A DNA stretch of 22,138 nt from JAPLFM01 sp964650885. GTDB lineage: Bacteria > Bacteroidota > Ignavibacteria > Kapaibacteriales > UBA2268. The DNA lies in the NCBI GenBank assembly GCA_964650885.1, contig CAZYXG010000045.1, positions 1-22,138 of the forward strand, in the 5' to 3' direction. The translations under genes and the position numbers were made by a program. The notes under the pieces were generated by a model. That model saw only the letters and a program-made list of their open reading frames with translations, was not told where the DNA came from and searched no databases. Positions 1-6,451 of the stretch are shown one piece after another. The first letter of the stretch is position 1. Every line of letters starts with the position of its first letter.

Positions 1-41
1 ATTGCTACTCGCACATTCCCTAAATGATCTTTTAGTTCATA
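1..41 (-). pseudogene. RHS-repeat core fragment (truncated by window edge)
   Basis: Read on the minus strand this stretch encodes YELKDHLGNVRVA, the hallmark core motif of RHS/YD-repeat proteins (DHLGNVR). The gene would continue off the left edge. An in-frame TAA lies directly before the Tyr codon (42-44), and the codons before it still read plausibly (LDKK). There is no start codon between the stop and the motif. This suggests a decayed or truncated RHS gene, a common fate of these large surface or toxin-carrier proteins. A real C-terminal part may exist to the left but cannot be seen here. Confidence 0.55.
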
Positions 42-105
42 TTATTTCTTATCTAAAATACGGAAAAAAAATTAAATTACAAATAATGTTTGTAGTTTTG
101 TTTTT

Positions 106-179
106 AGGTCGCTCCTACGGAGCTTAATATTTTTTTGTGGTAGTTCGATTTTCTAAAAACAGGTAGTTCCTATGTAACT
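106..179. repeat. Two diverged copies of a palindromic intergenic repeat
   Basis: The 19-mers at 106-124 and 161-179 match at 14 of 19 positions. The first contains GCTCC-TAC-GGAGC, a 5-bp inverted repeat with a 3-nt loop. The second has the compensating arms TAGTT/AACTA (164-180). Conservation of pairing despite sequence change fits a short palindromic interspersed repeat. Similar GGAGCGACC-type sequences are, from memory, widespread in intergenic DNA of many bacteria. Confidence 0.5.
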
Positions 180-258
180 AGTTTAAAAAGAACCATACTA
201 AGGTTGAGATTTGTAATAGTTACAAGACGGCTCTTGTATGACAAGTTTTATTACGTTT

Positions 259-299
259 GGCAGTCTTAACACCCTCTGTCAGAAAGCTGACATCTCCCT
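259..299. repeat. 41-bp intergenic module, copy A
   Basis: This starts GGCAGTCTTAACACCCTCTG and carries a GTCAG/CTGAC inverted repeat (279-292). It matches 13581-13621 in the same orientation at 32 of 41 positions without gaps. Both copies are intergenic, and neither shows coding character. Confidence 0.6.
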
Positions 300-320
300 A
301 AATAGGCAGAAATAAATTTT

Positions 321-348
321 CACTTAACACTAATCACTCATCACTCTT
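321..348. repeat. Heptamer tandem repeat, four CACTNNN units
   Basis: Four consecutive 7-mers, CACTTAA, CACTAAT, CACTCAT and CACTCTT, share the first four bases. This resembles short tandemly repeated repetitive sequences of period seven. Confidence 0.6.
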
Positions 349-405
349 TTTCCTACCACCTACGACTGTTTCGCTTTCACCTTCGCCCAAGGAAGATAAT
401 TTTTT

Positions 406-447
406 ACTCATCACTCAGAACTCATCATTGACAACTCTTAACATCTT
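406..447. repeat. Heptamer tandem repeat, six ACTCATC-like units
   Basis: Six units of seven bases run in register: ACTCATC, ACTCAGA, ACTCATC, ATTGACA, ACTCTTA, ACATCTT. The first three are near-identical and the rest are decayed. The unit resembles the run at 321-348 in composition, so the two runs probably belong to one family. Confidence 0.55.
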
Positions 448-498
448 GGCATAGATTTTTCATTACATAGTGAAATACTAAAGTTGTCAAACAAATCT

Positions 499-512
499 GG
501 CTAATATTAGCC
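499..512. promoter_or_regulatory. Perfect 14-bp palindrome upstream of flhF
   Basis: GGCTAATATTAGCC is its own reverse complement and ends 11 nt before the flhF ATG. With no loop it suits a dimeric DNA-binding protein better than an RNA hairpin. It sits where a ribosome-binding site would be expected, and no Shine-Dalgarno sequence is visible. An operator role is inference. Confidence 0.35.
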
Positions 513-523
513 CTTTGTTCAAT

Positions 524-1648
524 ATGAAAATTAAGAAATACTTTGCTGGTTCTTTCAATGAAGGAAAAGTTGCTATCCAAGCCGACCTTGGGGAAGATGC
601 TATTATACTTTCCTCTAAGAATACTGTTGATGCCAATGGCAACCCAATCTTTGAAATTGTGGCTGCTATTGATGATGCCAACTCAACTAAAAGACCAATG
701 AAGGAAAAACTTTCTGAAATTAAAACATTATCCTCAATGGTTTCGCAAGCTGGTGAACCTGAGAATAATGTAACAATGCACAATTATGACCATATTTTTG
801 CAGAAGTGGCAAATATTAAGCTGACTTTAAATGACATTAATGACCAAATTAAATATAAATATAGCACTGCACTTAGCAAAGATCTTTCTAATCTATATAA
901 AACTCTTAGAAAAGCTGAGCTGAACGATGATTTAGCTCTGAAAATGATTAACTTCCTTTCTAAGAAAAATCATCAGCTTAGCTATGATGAGCTTTTCACC
1001 GATGCAAAAAAATATTTGGCAAAAGAGCTATTTATTGCCGAAACATTAGTTCCCAAAGATAAATCTCAAACAGTTATGTTTGTCGGCCCAACTGGCAGTG
1101 GCAAAACTATGTCGCTTGTGAAAATTGCAATTGTTTGCAAGTGGGTGCATAAAGCAAGTGTGCTTATCATTTCATCGGATACTTATAAGGTTGGTGGTTC
1201 GGAGCAATTGCAAACTTATTCATCTATTGCAGGTTTGCCATTCAGAATTGCATATACTGCAAATGAAATTAAATCTATAATTGAAGCAGAGCAACATTAT
1301 GATTTTGTCTTTATAGATACACCTGGAAGAAGCTATAAAAATAAAGATTACGTGAATGAATTACAGAATATCCAAAAGTCAATTCGTCCAGATCAAACTT
1401 ATTTGACATTGAATGCGAATATGAGCGAAGCTACTATTTCTGATATAATTAGTAAATTTTCGCAGCTAAAGCCAACTGGCACTGTGCTAACTAAATTAGA
1501 TGAAATCTATAGAGTGGGTGGAGTTTATTCAGCATTAGTTAATAATAAAATTCCATTGGCATATTTTACTACTGGGCAGCAAATTCCAGACGAAGTGGAG
1601 CCAGCAGATAGCAATAAGTTTATAGATATGATGTTTGAGGATTTATAA
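524..1648 (+). CDS. flhF: Flagellar biosynthesis GTPase FlhF (SRP-type)
   Basis: This SRP-type GTPase sets the place, and often the number, of flagella by recruiting early basal-body parts to the membrane. The ATG at 524 gives the family's MKIKKYF opening; a TTG nine bases earlier is in frame but less likely. In the 374-residue product an N-terminal B domain (about 1-50) is followed by a helical linker and the NG domain. The P-loop VGPTGSGKT begins near residue 187, followed by SSDTYKVGGSEQLQTY, the G3-like FIDTPGRSYKNKDYVNEL and the G4-like TKLD. G3 reads DTPG where most FlhF have DTAG. Length is normal for the family. The stop abuts the flhG ATG, so the two are probably co-translated. SRP receptor FtsY is the alternative, but the N-terminus and DTYKVGGSEQL favour FlhF. 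Confidence 0.93.
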   Translation: MKIKKYFAGSFNEGKVAIQADLGEDAIILSSKNTVDANGNPIFEIVAAIDDANSTKRPMKEKLSEIKTLSSMVSQAGEPENNVTMHNYDHIFAEVANIKLTLNDINDQIKYKYSTALSKDLSNLYKTLRKAELNDDLALKMINFLSKKNHQLSYDELFTDAKKYLAKELFIAETLVPKDKSQTVMFVGPTGSGKTMSLVKIAIVCKWVHKASVLIISSDTYKVGGSEQLQTYSSIAGLPFRIAYTANEIKSIIEAEQHYDFVFIDTPGRSYKNKDYVNELQNIQKSIRPDQTYLTLNANMSEATISDIISKFSQLKPTGTVLTKLDEIYRVGGVYSALVNNKIPLAYFTTGQQIPDEVEPADSNKFIDMMFEDL

Positions 1649-2428
1649 ATGAGCGATTTTAAAAAAAATCCTTTTGTTGTAACTATTTGCAGTGGCAAAG
1701 GTGGAGTAGGCAAAAGTGTGCTTGCTGCAAATTTGGCAAATGTTCTTTCTAAAAAAATGAAAGTATTGCTTTGGGATGCTAATTCCGATTTCCCAAATCA
1801 ACATATAATCATAGGTGTAGAGCCGCCTGTTCGCCTTTCAGAAGTTTATAGCGGGCAAGTGAATGTGCTTACAGCAGTTTGCAAATTGAATAATAATTTT
1901 CATTTATTAGCTGATACTCCAGCCAGCGGTGGCAGTTTAACTAAAGATGGTAAATCTATATTAAGAGTTTTCGAAGATTTATTAGTTTATTCAGATTACG
2001 ATATAATTATTATAGATACTCCAAGTGGTGGTTCCGACAATGTATTGCAATGTTGCAATATTGCCGATTTGGTGCAAGTAGTTGTAACAGACGAACCTAC
2101 ATCAATAATAGATGCTTATGGATTGATTAAAATATTACTCAAAATGTTACCGAAAAAATATATTAACTTATTTGTAAATAATGTTATAGATGTAGAAGAT
2201 GCAGATGAAATCACCAAAAAGCTGAACTTAGCGACAGAAAAATTCCTAAGTGTGAAGCTGGAAGTGATTGGCTATATTCCTTACAATAGAGAAATAAGAC
2301 AATCTATACTTAAACAAGAATTATTCACTAAGTTAGCTCCCAAAAATGAAGCTAGCTTAGCACTCGAAAAAATTGCAAAGAAATTAATTGCAAGAGCAAA
2401 AAAAACTGTAGTTCAAATGAGTAATTAA
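1649..2428 (+). CDS. flhG: FlhG/FleN-type MinD-like ATPase
   Basis: FlhG (YlxH/FleN) is a MinD/ParA-family ATPase that limits flagellar number and acts with FlhF. The product has the deviant Walker A motif CSGKGGVGKS (about residues 14-23), a switch I-like DANSDFPNQH, and a Walker B/switch II-like IIIDTPSGG. It also has DEPTSIIDAYGLIKIL, typical of FlhG. The last 25 residues are basic and could form the amphipathic membrane-targeting helix of MinD-like proteins. At 259 residues it is slightly short. The N-terminus before Walker A is only about 13 residues and has no DQAxxLR-like motif, the element that activates FlhF GTPase in studied FlhG proteins. It starts directly after the flhF stop. Confidence 0.9.
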   Translation: MSDFKKNPFVVTICSGKGGVGKSVLAANLANVLSKKMKVLLWDANSDFPNQHIIIGVEPPVRLSEVYSGQVNVLTAVCKLNNNFHLLADTPASGGSLTKDGKSILRVFEDLLVYSDYDIIIIDTPSGGSDNVLQCCNIADLVQVVVTDEPTSIIDAYGLIKILLKMLPKKYINLFVNNVIDVEDADEITKKLNLATEKFLSVKLEVIGYIPYNREIRQSILKQELFTKLAPKNEASLALEKIAKKLIARAKKTVVQMSN

Positions 2429-2433
2429 TCGCA

Positions 2434-3273
2434 ATGGCAAAAGATAAAAAAATAGACCCAAAAGAAGAAGAAAAACTTCGTGAGAAAGAGCGGCTTGAGC
2501 GTGAGAAAAAAGAAGAAGCTGAGCTAAAGAAAAAACACGAAGAAAAGCAAAAGAAAAAGAAAGAAAAAGAAAAGCGAATGCTTGTAAAGCAAAAGAAAGA
2601 AGCTAAGCGAGTGAAAACTATGATTAATCTTCCTTTCAAATTGCTAGGTCAAATTAGTTTGCTTATAACTACTTTGGCTTTCATAATTATGTACTTTGGA
2701 ATAGAAAAACCATTGAACGATACTGTCTTCAATTCATTTATGATTTTCACTGCCCTTTATTTGGGTGTTGGAGTTATAATGGTTGGTCTTTTCTTGCTTG
2801 TCTCTCAAGATAAATTAGTAGAAGCTGAAGAACTTAGAGTTATGGAAGCTGAGCGAGCGACGAAAGAGAAAAAAGCAGAAGAAGACGAACTTGCTCAAAT
2901 GGTGGAACTTGAAAAAGAAATTGCGGCTAAGAAAATGGCAGGCAAATCAATCAGAGACGATAGAAATAAAGAAATGGAATTGCTTGGAGAAACAGTTGAT
3001 GCTGGTATTAGCCAAATGGACTTCGTTACAACAATAATTGATGAAAAACCAAGCAAAAAACCTTCATTGGAATCACCTAATATTGATTTGAATGAGCAAC
3101 AATTTATGCAATTCGACGAAAATGATTTAAATCCATTTGGCGAAGAAGCAGAAACAGAATCAGATTTACTCGATTTGGAAGTAGTCCCAGTGAAGAAAAA
3201 GTCAGTTTTGGAAAGTTTTGACGACGACTTAGGTGCAGAATTCAATAGAGAATTTAGCAACACAAATTTTTAA
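2434..3273 (+). CDS. Two-TM coiled-coil protein of unknown function
   Basis: I do not recognise this family. The 279-residue product starts with a highly charged Lys/Glu helix (about 8-60) likely to form a coiled coil. Two hydrophobic segments follow (about 66-90 and 99-124), giving a hairpin with both ends probably cytoplasmic. A second charged helix (about 128-172) leads into an acidic, poorly ordered tail ending FNREFSNTNF. It lies 5 nt after flhG and before fliA in the same direction, so a flagellar or motility role is likely by context only. It could be a membrane anchor or scaffold for FlhF/FlhG. The A-rich start of the gene gives long antisense ORFs, which are artefacts. Confidence 0.75.
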   Translation: MAKDKKIDPKEEEKLREKERLEREKKEEAELKKKHEEKQKKKKEKEKRMLVKQKKEAKRVKTMINLPFKLLGQISLLITTLAFIIMYFGIEKPLNDTVFNSFMIFTALYLGVGVIMVGLFLLVSQDKLVEAEELRVMEAERATKEKKAEEDELAQMVELEKEIAAKKMAGKSIRDDRNKEMELLGETVDAGISQMDFVTTIIDEKPSKKPSLESPNIDLNEQQFMQFDENDLNPFGEEAETESDLLDLEVVPVKKKSVLESFDDDLGAEFNREFSNTNF

Positions 3274-3373
3274 ATAATTTATTTTAAAGTAATTTAGAAT
3301 AATTTAGAAGAAAGAGAAAAAATAATTTATTAATTTGCAAATAAAATTGCATAGTTTTTGATAGCAGTGTATT

Positions 3374-4150
3374 ATGGCTTTTACAGAAGAGCAAATATTA
3401 GAGATGTGGCAAAACTATACTTCCAACCCAACTTTGGCGGTGAAGCAGAGTATCGTTATGCATTATATATGGCTAGTTAAATATGTGCAGAAACACATGA
3501 ACTTGCCCACTAACTCTATACTTACAAGTGAAGATTTCACTAGCATAGGTATCTTGGGACTGCACGAAGCAATTGATCGTTTCGAGCTTACTCGTGGTGT
3601 GAAATTTGAATCATTCGCTATTCCAAGAATCAGAGGAATGATACAAGATGAACTTCGTAGAATTGACTGGCTTTCTCGTACTGCTCGAAAGCGTTCACAA
3701 GAATTAGTTGCGGCTACAGATGAGCTGAAAGGTGCAAATTTTGGAGAAGCTTCACAAGAAGATATTATCAAACGTTTGGGTATTACTCCCGACAAATACG
3801 AATCGTACTTAGCAGCGGCTGCAGCAGCCAAAGCTTCAATGTCATTAGCAGAAACTCAAATTGTTTACCAAGACAATGAAGAAGTGGATATACTCGAATC
3901 TGTTTCAGATGCAGACTCTATAACCACTCTCGACGATATGGTAAACAAAGAAAGAGTGGAGTTAATTCAACAATATATTGTAAACTTACAAGAGAAAAAA
4001 CGCACAGTAATGTCTTTGTATTATTACGAAGAACTTACTTTCAAAGAAATTGGCATAGTTTTGAATGTATCAGAAAGCAGAATATGCCAGATACATTCGC
4101 AAGTGCTTGGCGATTTGAAAGCGAAATTAAAAGAATACGAACATGCTTAA
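3374..4150 (+). CDS. fliA: Flagellar sigma factor FliA (sigma-28/WhiG family)
   Basis: This sigma-70-superfamily factor drives late flagellar and chemotaxis genes. Region 2 is clear: HYIWLVKYVQKHMNLP, then LTSEDFTSIGILGLHEAIDRF and GVKFESFAIPRIRGMIQDELR. RIDWLSRTARKRSQEL begins region 3, and region 4 has a helix-turn-helix (LTFKEIGIVLNVSESRICQI). The 258-residue length fits FliA/WhiG. Position after flhF-flhG supports FliA over the sporulation paralogue WhiG. A 100-nt gap separates it from the preceding gene, the widest in this run, so a separate promoter is possible; I could not identify one. The gap holds a short direct repeat (AATTTAGAA twice). The stop overlaps the next ORF by 8 nt. Confidence 0.93.
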   Translation: MAFTEEQILEMWQNYTSNPTLAVKQSIVMHYIWLVKYVQKHMNLPTNSILTSEDFTSIGILGLHEAIDRFELTRGVKFESFAIPRIRGMIQDELRRIDWLSRTARKRSQELVAATDELKGANFGEASQEDIIKRLGITPDKYESYLAAAAAAKASMSLAETQIVYQDNEEVDILESVSDADSITTLDDMVNKERVELIQQYIVNLQEKKRTVMSLYYYEELTFKEIGIVLNVSESRICQIHSQVLGDLKAKLKEYEHA

Positions 4151-5072
4151 TGCAAACGTTAGACGAAAACTAAATTCTCTACGTGAGCTTCCAACAATAC
4201 CAACTGTTATATCGCAGGTGTTGAGAGCTCTAGATAACGTTGATGTGTCTGCAAGTGTATTAGCAAAATTAATCGAAAGAGATCAAACTCTCGCTTCCCG
4301 AGTGCTACAAGTAGCAAACTCCCCTTTCTATGGGTTCTCCAGAAGAATTTCTACAATTGATTTGGCAGTAGTCGTAATGGGCTTAAATTCAATCAAAGAG
4401 ATTGTAATTGGCTTAGTTGTTCAAAGATTTTTCGGCAAATCGAAACGATCTATAATTAATATAAATGAATTTTGGAAATACTCCCTTTTTTGTGGAGCTG
4501 CTTCCCGTGTGCTTGCCAGAAAGCTTGGCTATAAATTAGCTGGAGAGGCATTCGTAACAGGACTTATGCACGATTTGGGTTTAATAATATTATCTGATAA
4601 TTTCAACTATCATTTCAAAAAGATTTGGGCTATTGCCGATCAAGAAAATATGTCATTGATAGAAGCTGAAGAACTTGTTTTGGGTTGCAACCACGGCGAT
4701 ATTGGAGCTTGGTTAGCAGAAAAATGGAATTTCCCTGCTCATCTATGCGATGCAATTCGTTTCCACCATACACCATATTTAAAATTTACTGAGGCAAGTG
4801 AATACAATTTGGCTAATGGCGAGCTAAATATGCCACTTACTGCAATTGTGTCCTTATCGGAATGGTTTGCTGGCGAAATGGGATATAAAATTTGGATAAA
4901 TGAAAGCAAAAAGTCGGAACTATATTTATCAACTGAAATATTCGATGATTTTTCAGGAAACGATACCCTTAGCTCTGGTGGAGCAATTGCAAAATTGAAA
5001 CAAGAGCTTTCAGACGAATTTGAAAGGGCTTCGGAATTTCAAACACTGCCATCATATTCACTTTATAAATAG
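4143..5072 (+). CDS. HDOD-domain protein
   Basis: The HDOD domain is a non-hydrolytic relative of HD phosphohydrolases found in signalling proteins; some members affect motility in other bacteria. The sequence shows LRELPTIPTVISQVLRALDN, DQTLASRVLQVANSPFYGF, then FVTGLMHDLGLIILSDNF and CNHGDIGAWLAEKWNFP followed by IRFHH. These are the standard landmarks across about residues 15-215. The 309-residue product has no GGDEF, EAL or receiver domain, so it is a stand-alone HDOD. The start overlaps the end of fliA (ATGCTTAATG), implying translational coupling. Co-transcription with fliA and the kinase-like gene 2 nt downstream suggests a regulatory set. The ligand or partner is unknown. Confidence 0.88.
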   Translation: MLNANVRRKLNSLRELPTIPTVISQVLRALDNVDVSASVLAKLIERDQTLASRVLQVANSPFYGFSRRISTIDLAVVVMGLNSIKEIVIGLVVQRFFGKSKRSIININEFWKYSLFCGAASRVLARKLGYKLAGEAFVTGLMHDLGLIILSDNFNYHFKKIWAIADQENMSLIEAEELVLGCNHGDIGAWLAEKWNFPAHLCDAIRFHHTPYLKFTEASEYNLANGELNMPLTAIVSLSEWFAGEMGYKIWINESKKSELYLSTEIFDDFSGNDTLSSGGAIAKLKQELSDEFERASEFQTLPSYSLYK

Positions 5073-5074
5073 CT

Positions 5075-6451
5075 ATGGGCAAAACTACTCCAAATATATC
5101 TGCGAAAAAAACACCCAAAAGAGTTACCACTAAAAAATCAAATTTAGAAGAAACTCAGAAAGAATATGTGGAGTCACTTGAGCTATCAGTTTCTATGCTA
5201 CAAAAAGAAATTGAAAGTCTGAGAAATCAGCTCAATGAAAAAGTCCTTTCCAAAGATGAAAAGAAAAAAACAAAATCTAATTATAGCTCTATTGCAAAAG
5301 TATTGAGCGAATGCCATTCCAATGAAGAGCTAATCGTAACTATGTATTCCAAATTGCAACAGCATTATGGAATAATTGAGTTAAATTTATACTTTTTCGA
5401 CCATTCAAATTTCCTTTCGCCCGTTTCAGAAAATGGAACAAATTCCAAACTCAACTCTCAAGTTCGCCGAATGGAAGAGCAAGGGATAATAGATTGGGTG
5501 GCAGAAACTGGGAATATTAACATCATTCATAACTTAGATTATGAAGATAGCAAAGACCAGAATCAGCTTTATTTGATTTTAGTACCAATTTTTATTCAAG
5601 CAAAAGTAATCGGTTTTTTCATTTGTAAAACTTCTCGCAGAAAAGAGGACATTGGAGAACAAGAACTAAAAGATTTAAGCCTTATTGTTGAATATGCTGC
5701 CTTTGCTATTGATAACATTAGAAGCAAAGAAGAAATAAATAAAATTAATTCTAAACTAACTGGACTCAGCTCTCAAATGTTGGAAACATCAAAGCTCGTA
5801 ACTATCGGCGAAATGGCTTCGGCAATTTCAAAAGAGTACGACTCTCCAATTAAAATTATCAAATCGAATGTGGATTTGCTTGAAAAAGGTCTGGGCGAAC
5901 CGAAACGTAGATTTGAGATAATAAAAGAGCAAATCACAAAACTGCTTACAATGAACACAAAACTATCTGGTTTGATGCTTGAATCTGAAGAAGAAAAGCA
6001 ATCCGAACAAATAGTAACTAACTTGATAGACGAAATTCTGTTACTTTCAGAAACTCAATTTCTTGAGCAAGATATAAAGATAGAAAAGAACTACGAAAAT
6101 AATAACTTTAAAGTAAATCTAAAAAAATCAACCTTAGAACAAATACTACTCAATATTCTTCATTTTGCAAGAGAATCATTTGGCGATGAAGGTGGGAAAA
6201 TTGAAATTGGAGTTTATACTCATAAAAAAGGATTGTTGGCTATAAACATAGTTGATAATGGTTTTGGATTAGATGAAAACGAACTTAAGTCTGTATTTGA
6301 ACCAATATTTTCTAAATCAAGCTCTCACAAAACAGGAATTGGCTTGTATCTTGCTAATGAATTTACAAAGGAAATCAAAGGTAAGTTGAGCGTAATTGGC
6401 GAAATTGGCAAAGGCACAACTTATAAGCTGATACTACCATACTCTAATTAA
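5075..6451 (+). CDS. GAF/histidine-kinase-like protein with degenerate H-box (probable pseudokinase)
   Basis: The 458-residue product is soluble, with no membrane segment. It has a coiled coil (about 25-60), a GAF-like sensor region (about 70-215), a HisKA-like helix pair and a GHKL ATPase domain (about 350-456). In the H-box, GEMASAISKEYDSP (245-258) matches the usual GELAAGIAHExNNP layout, but Lys253 replaces the phospho-acceptor His. In the N-box, LLNILHFARES has Phe364 where the metal-binding Asn is expected. G1 (DNGFG, 394-398), the F-box (FEPIF) and G2 (GIGLYLA, 421-427) remain. It may still bind nucleotide but should not autophosphorylate in the usual way. It follows the HDOD gene by 2 nt, and its stop overlaps the next start by one base (TAATG). 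No response regulator gene is nearby. Confidence 0.82.
   Translation: MGKTTPNISAKKTPKRVTTKKSNLEETQKEYVESLELSVSMLQKEIESLRNQLNEKVLSKDEKKKTKSNYSSIAKVLSECHSNEELIVTMYSKLQQHYGIIELNLYFFDHSNFLSPVSENGTNSKLNSQVRRMEEQGIIDWVAETGNINIIHNLDYEDSKDQNQLYLILVPIFIQAKVIGFFICKTSRRKEDIGEQELKDLSLIVEYAAFAIDNIRSKEEINKINSKLTGLSSQMLETSKLVTIGEMASAISKEYDSPIKIIKSNVDLLEKGLGEPKRRFEIIKEQITKLLTMNTKLSGLMLESEEEKQSEQIVTNLIDEILLLSETQFLEQDIKIEKNYENNNFKVNLKKSTLEQILLNILHFARESFGDEGGKIEIGVYTHKKGLLAINIVDNGFGLDENELKSVFEPIFSKSSSHKTGIGLYLANEFTKEIKGKLSVIGEIGKGTTYKLILPYSN

Larger units (their letters stand above)
42..523. other. Gene-free region upstream of flhF, made of repeats
   Basis: I found no intact gene here. The stretch contains two diverged copies of a short palindromic unit (106-124, 161-179), a CTTGT/ACAAG inverted repeat at 233-245, a 41-bp module also present at 13581, two runs of heptamer tandem repeats and a perfect palindrome next to flhF. 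A TTGACA-like hexamer at 428-433 lacks a convincing partner box, so the flhF promoter is not identified. Confidence 0.6.

Noticed and set aside
93..100. TAGTTTTG as a -7 promoter box
   Set aside because: It lies beside a palindromic repeat, lacks a TTTG at proper spacing, and is 424 nt from the nearest gene.
428..457. TTGACA-like promoter before flhF
   Set aside because: The hexamer falls inside a heptamer repeat, and no good -10 partner lies 16-18 nt away.
2352..2639. Ser/Phe-rich ORF on the minus strand
   Set aside because: It is the antisense shadow of the Lys/Glu-rich start of the coiled-coil gene.
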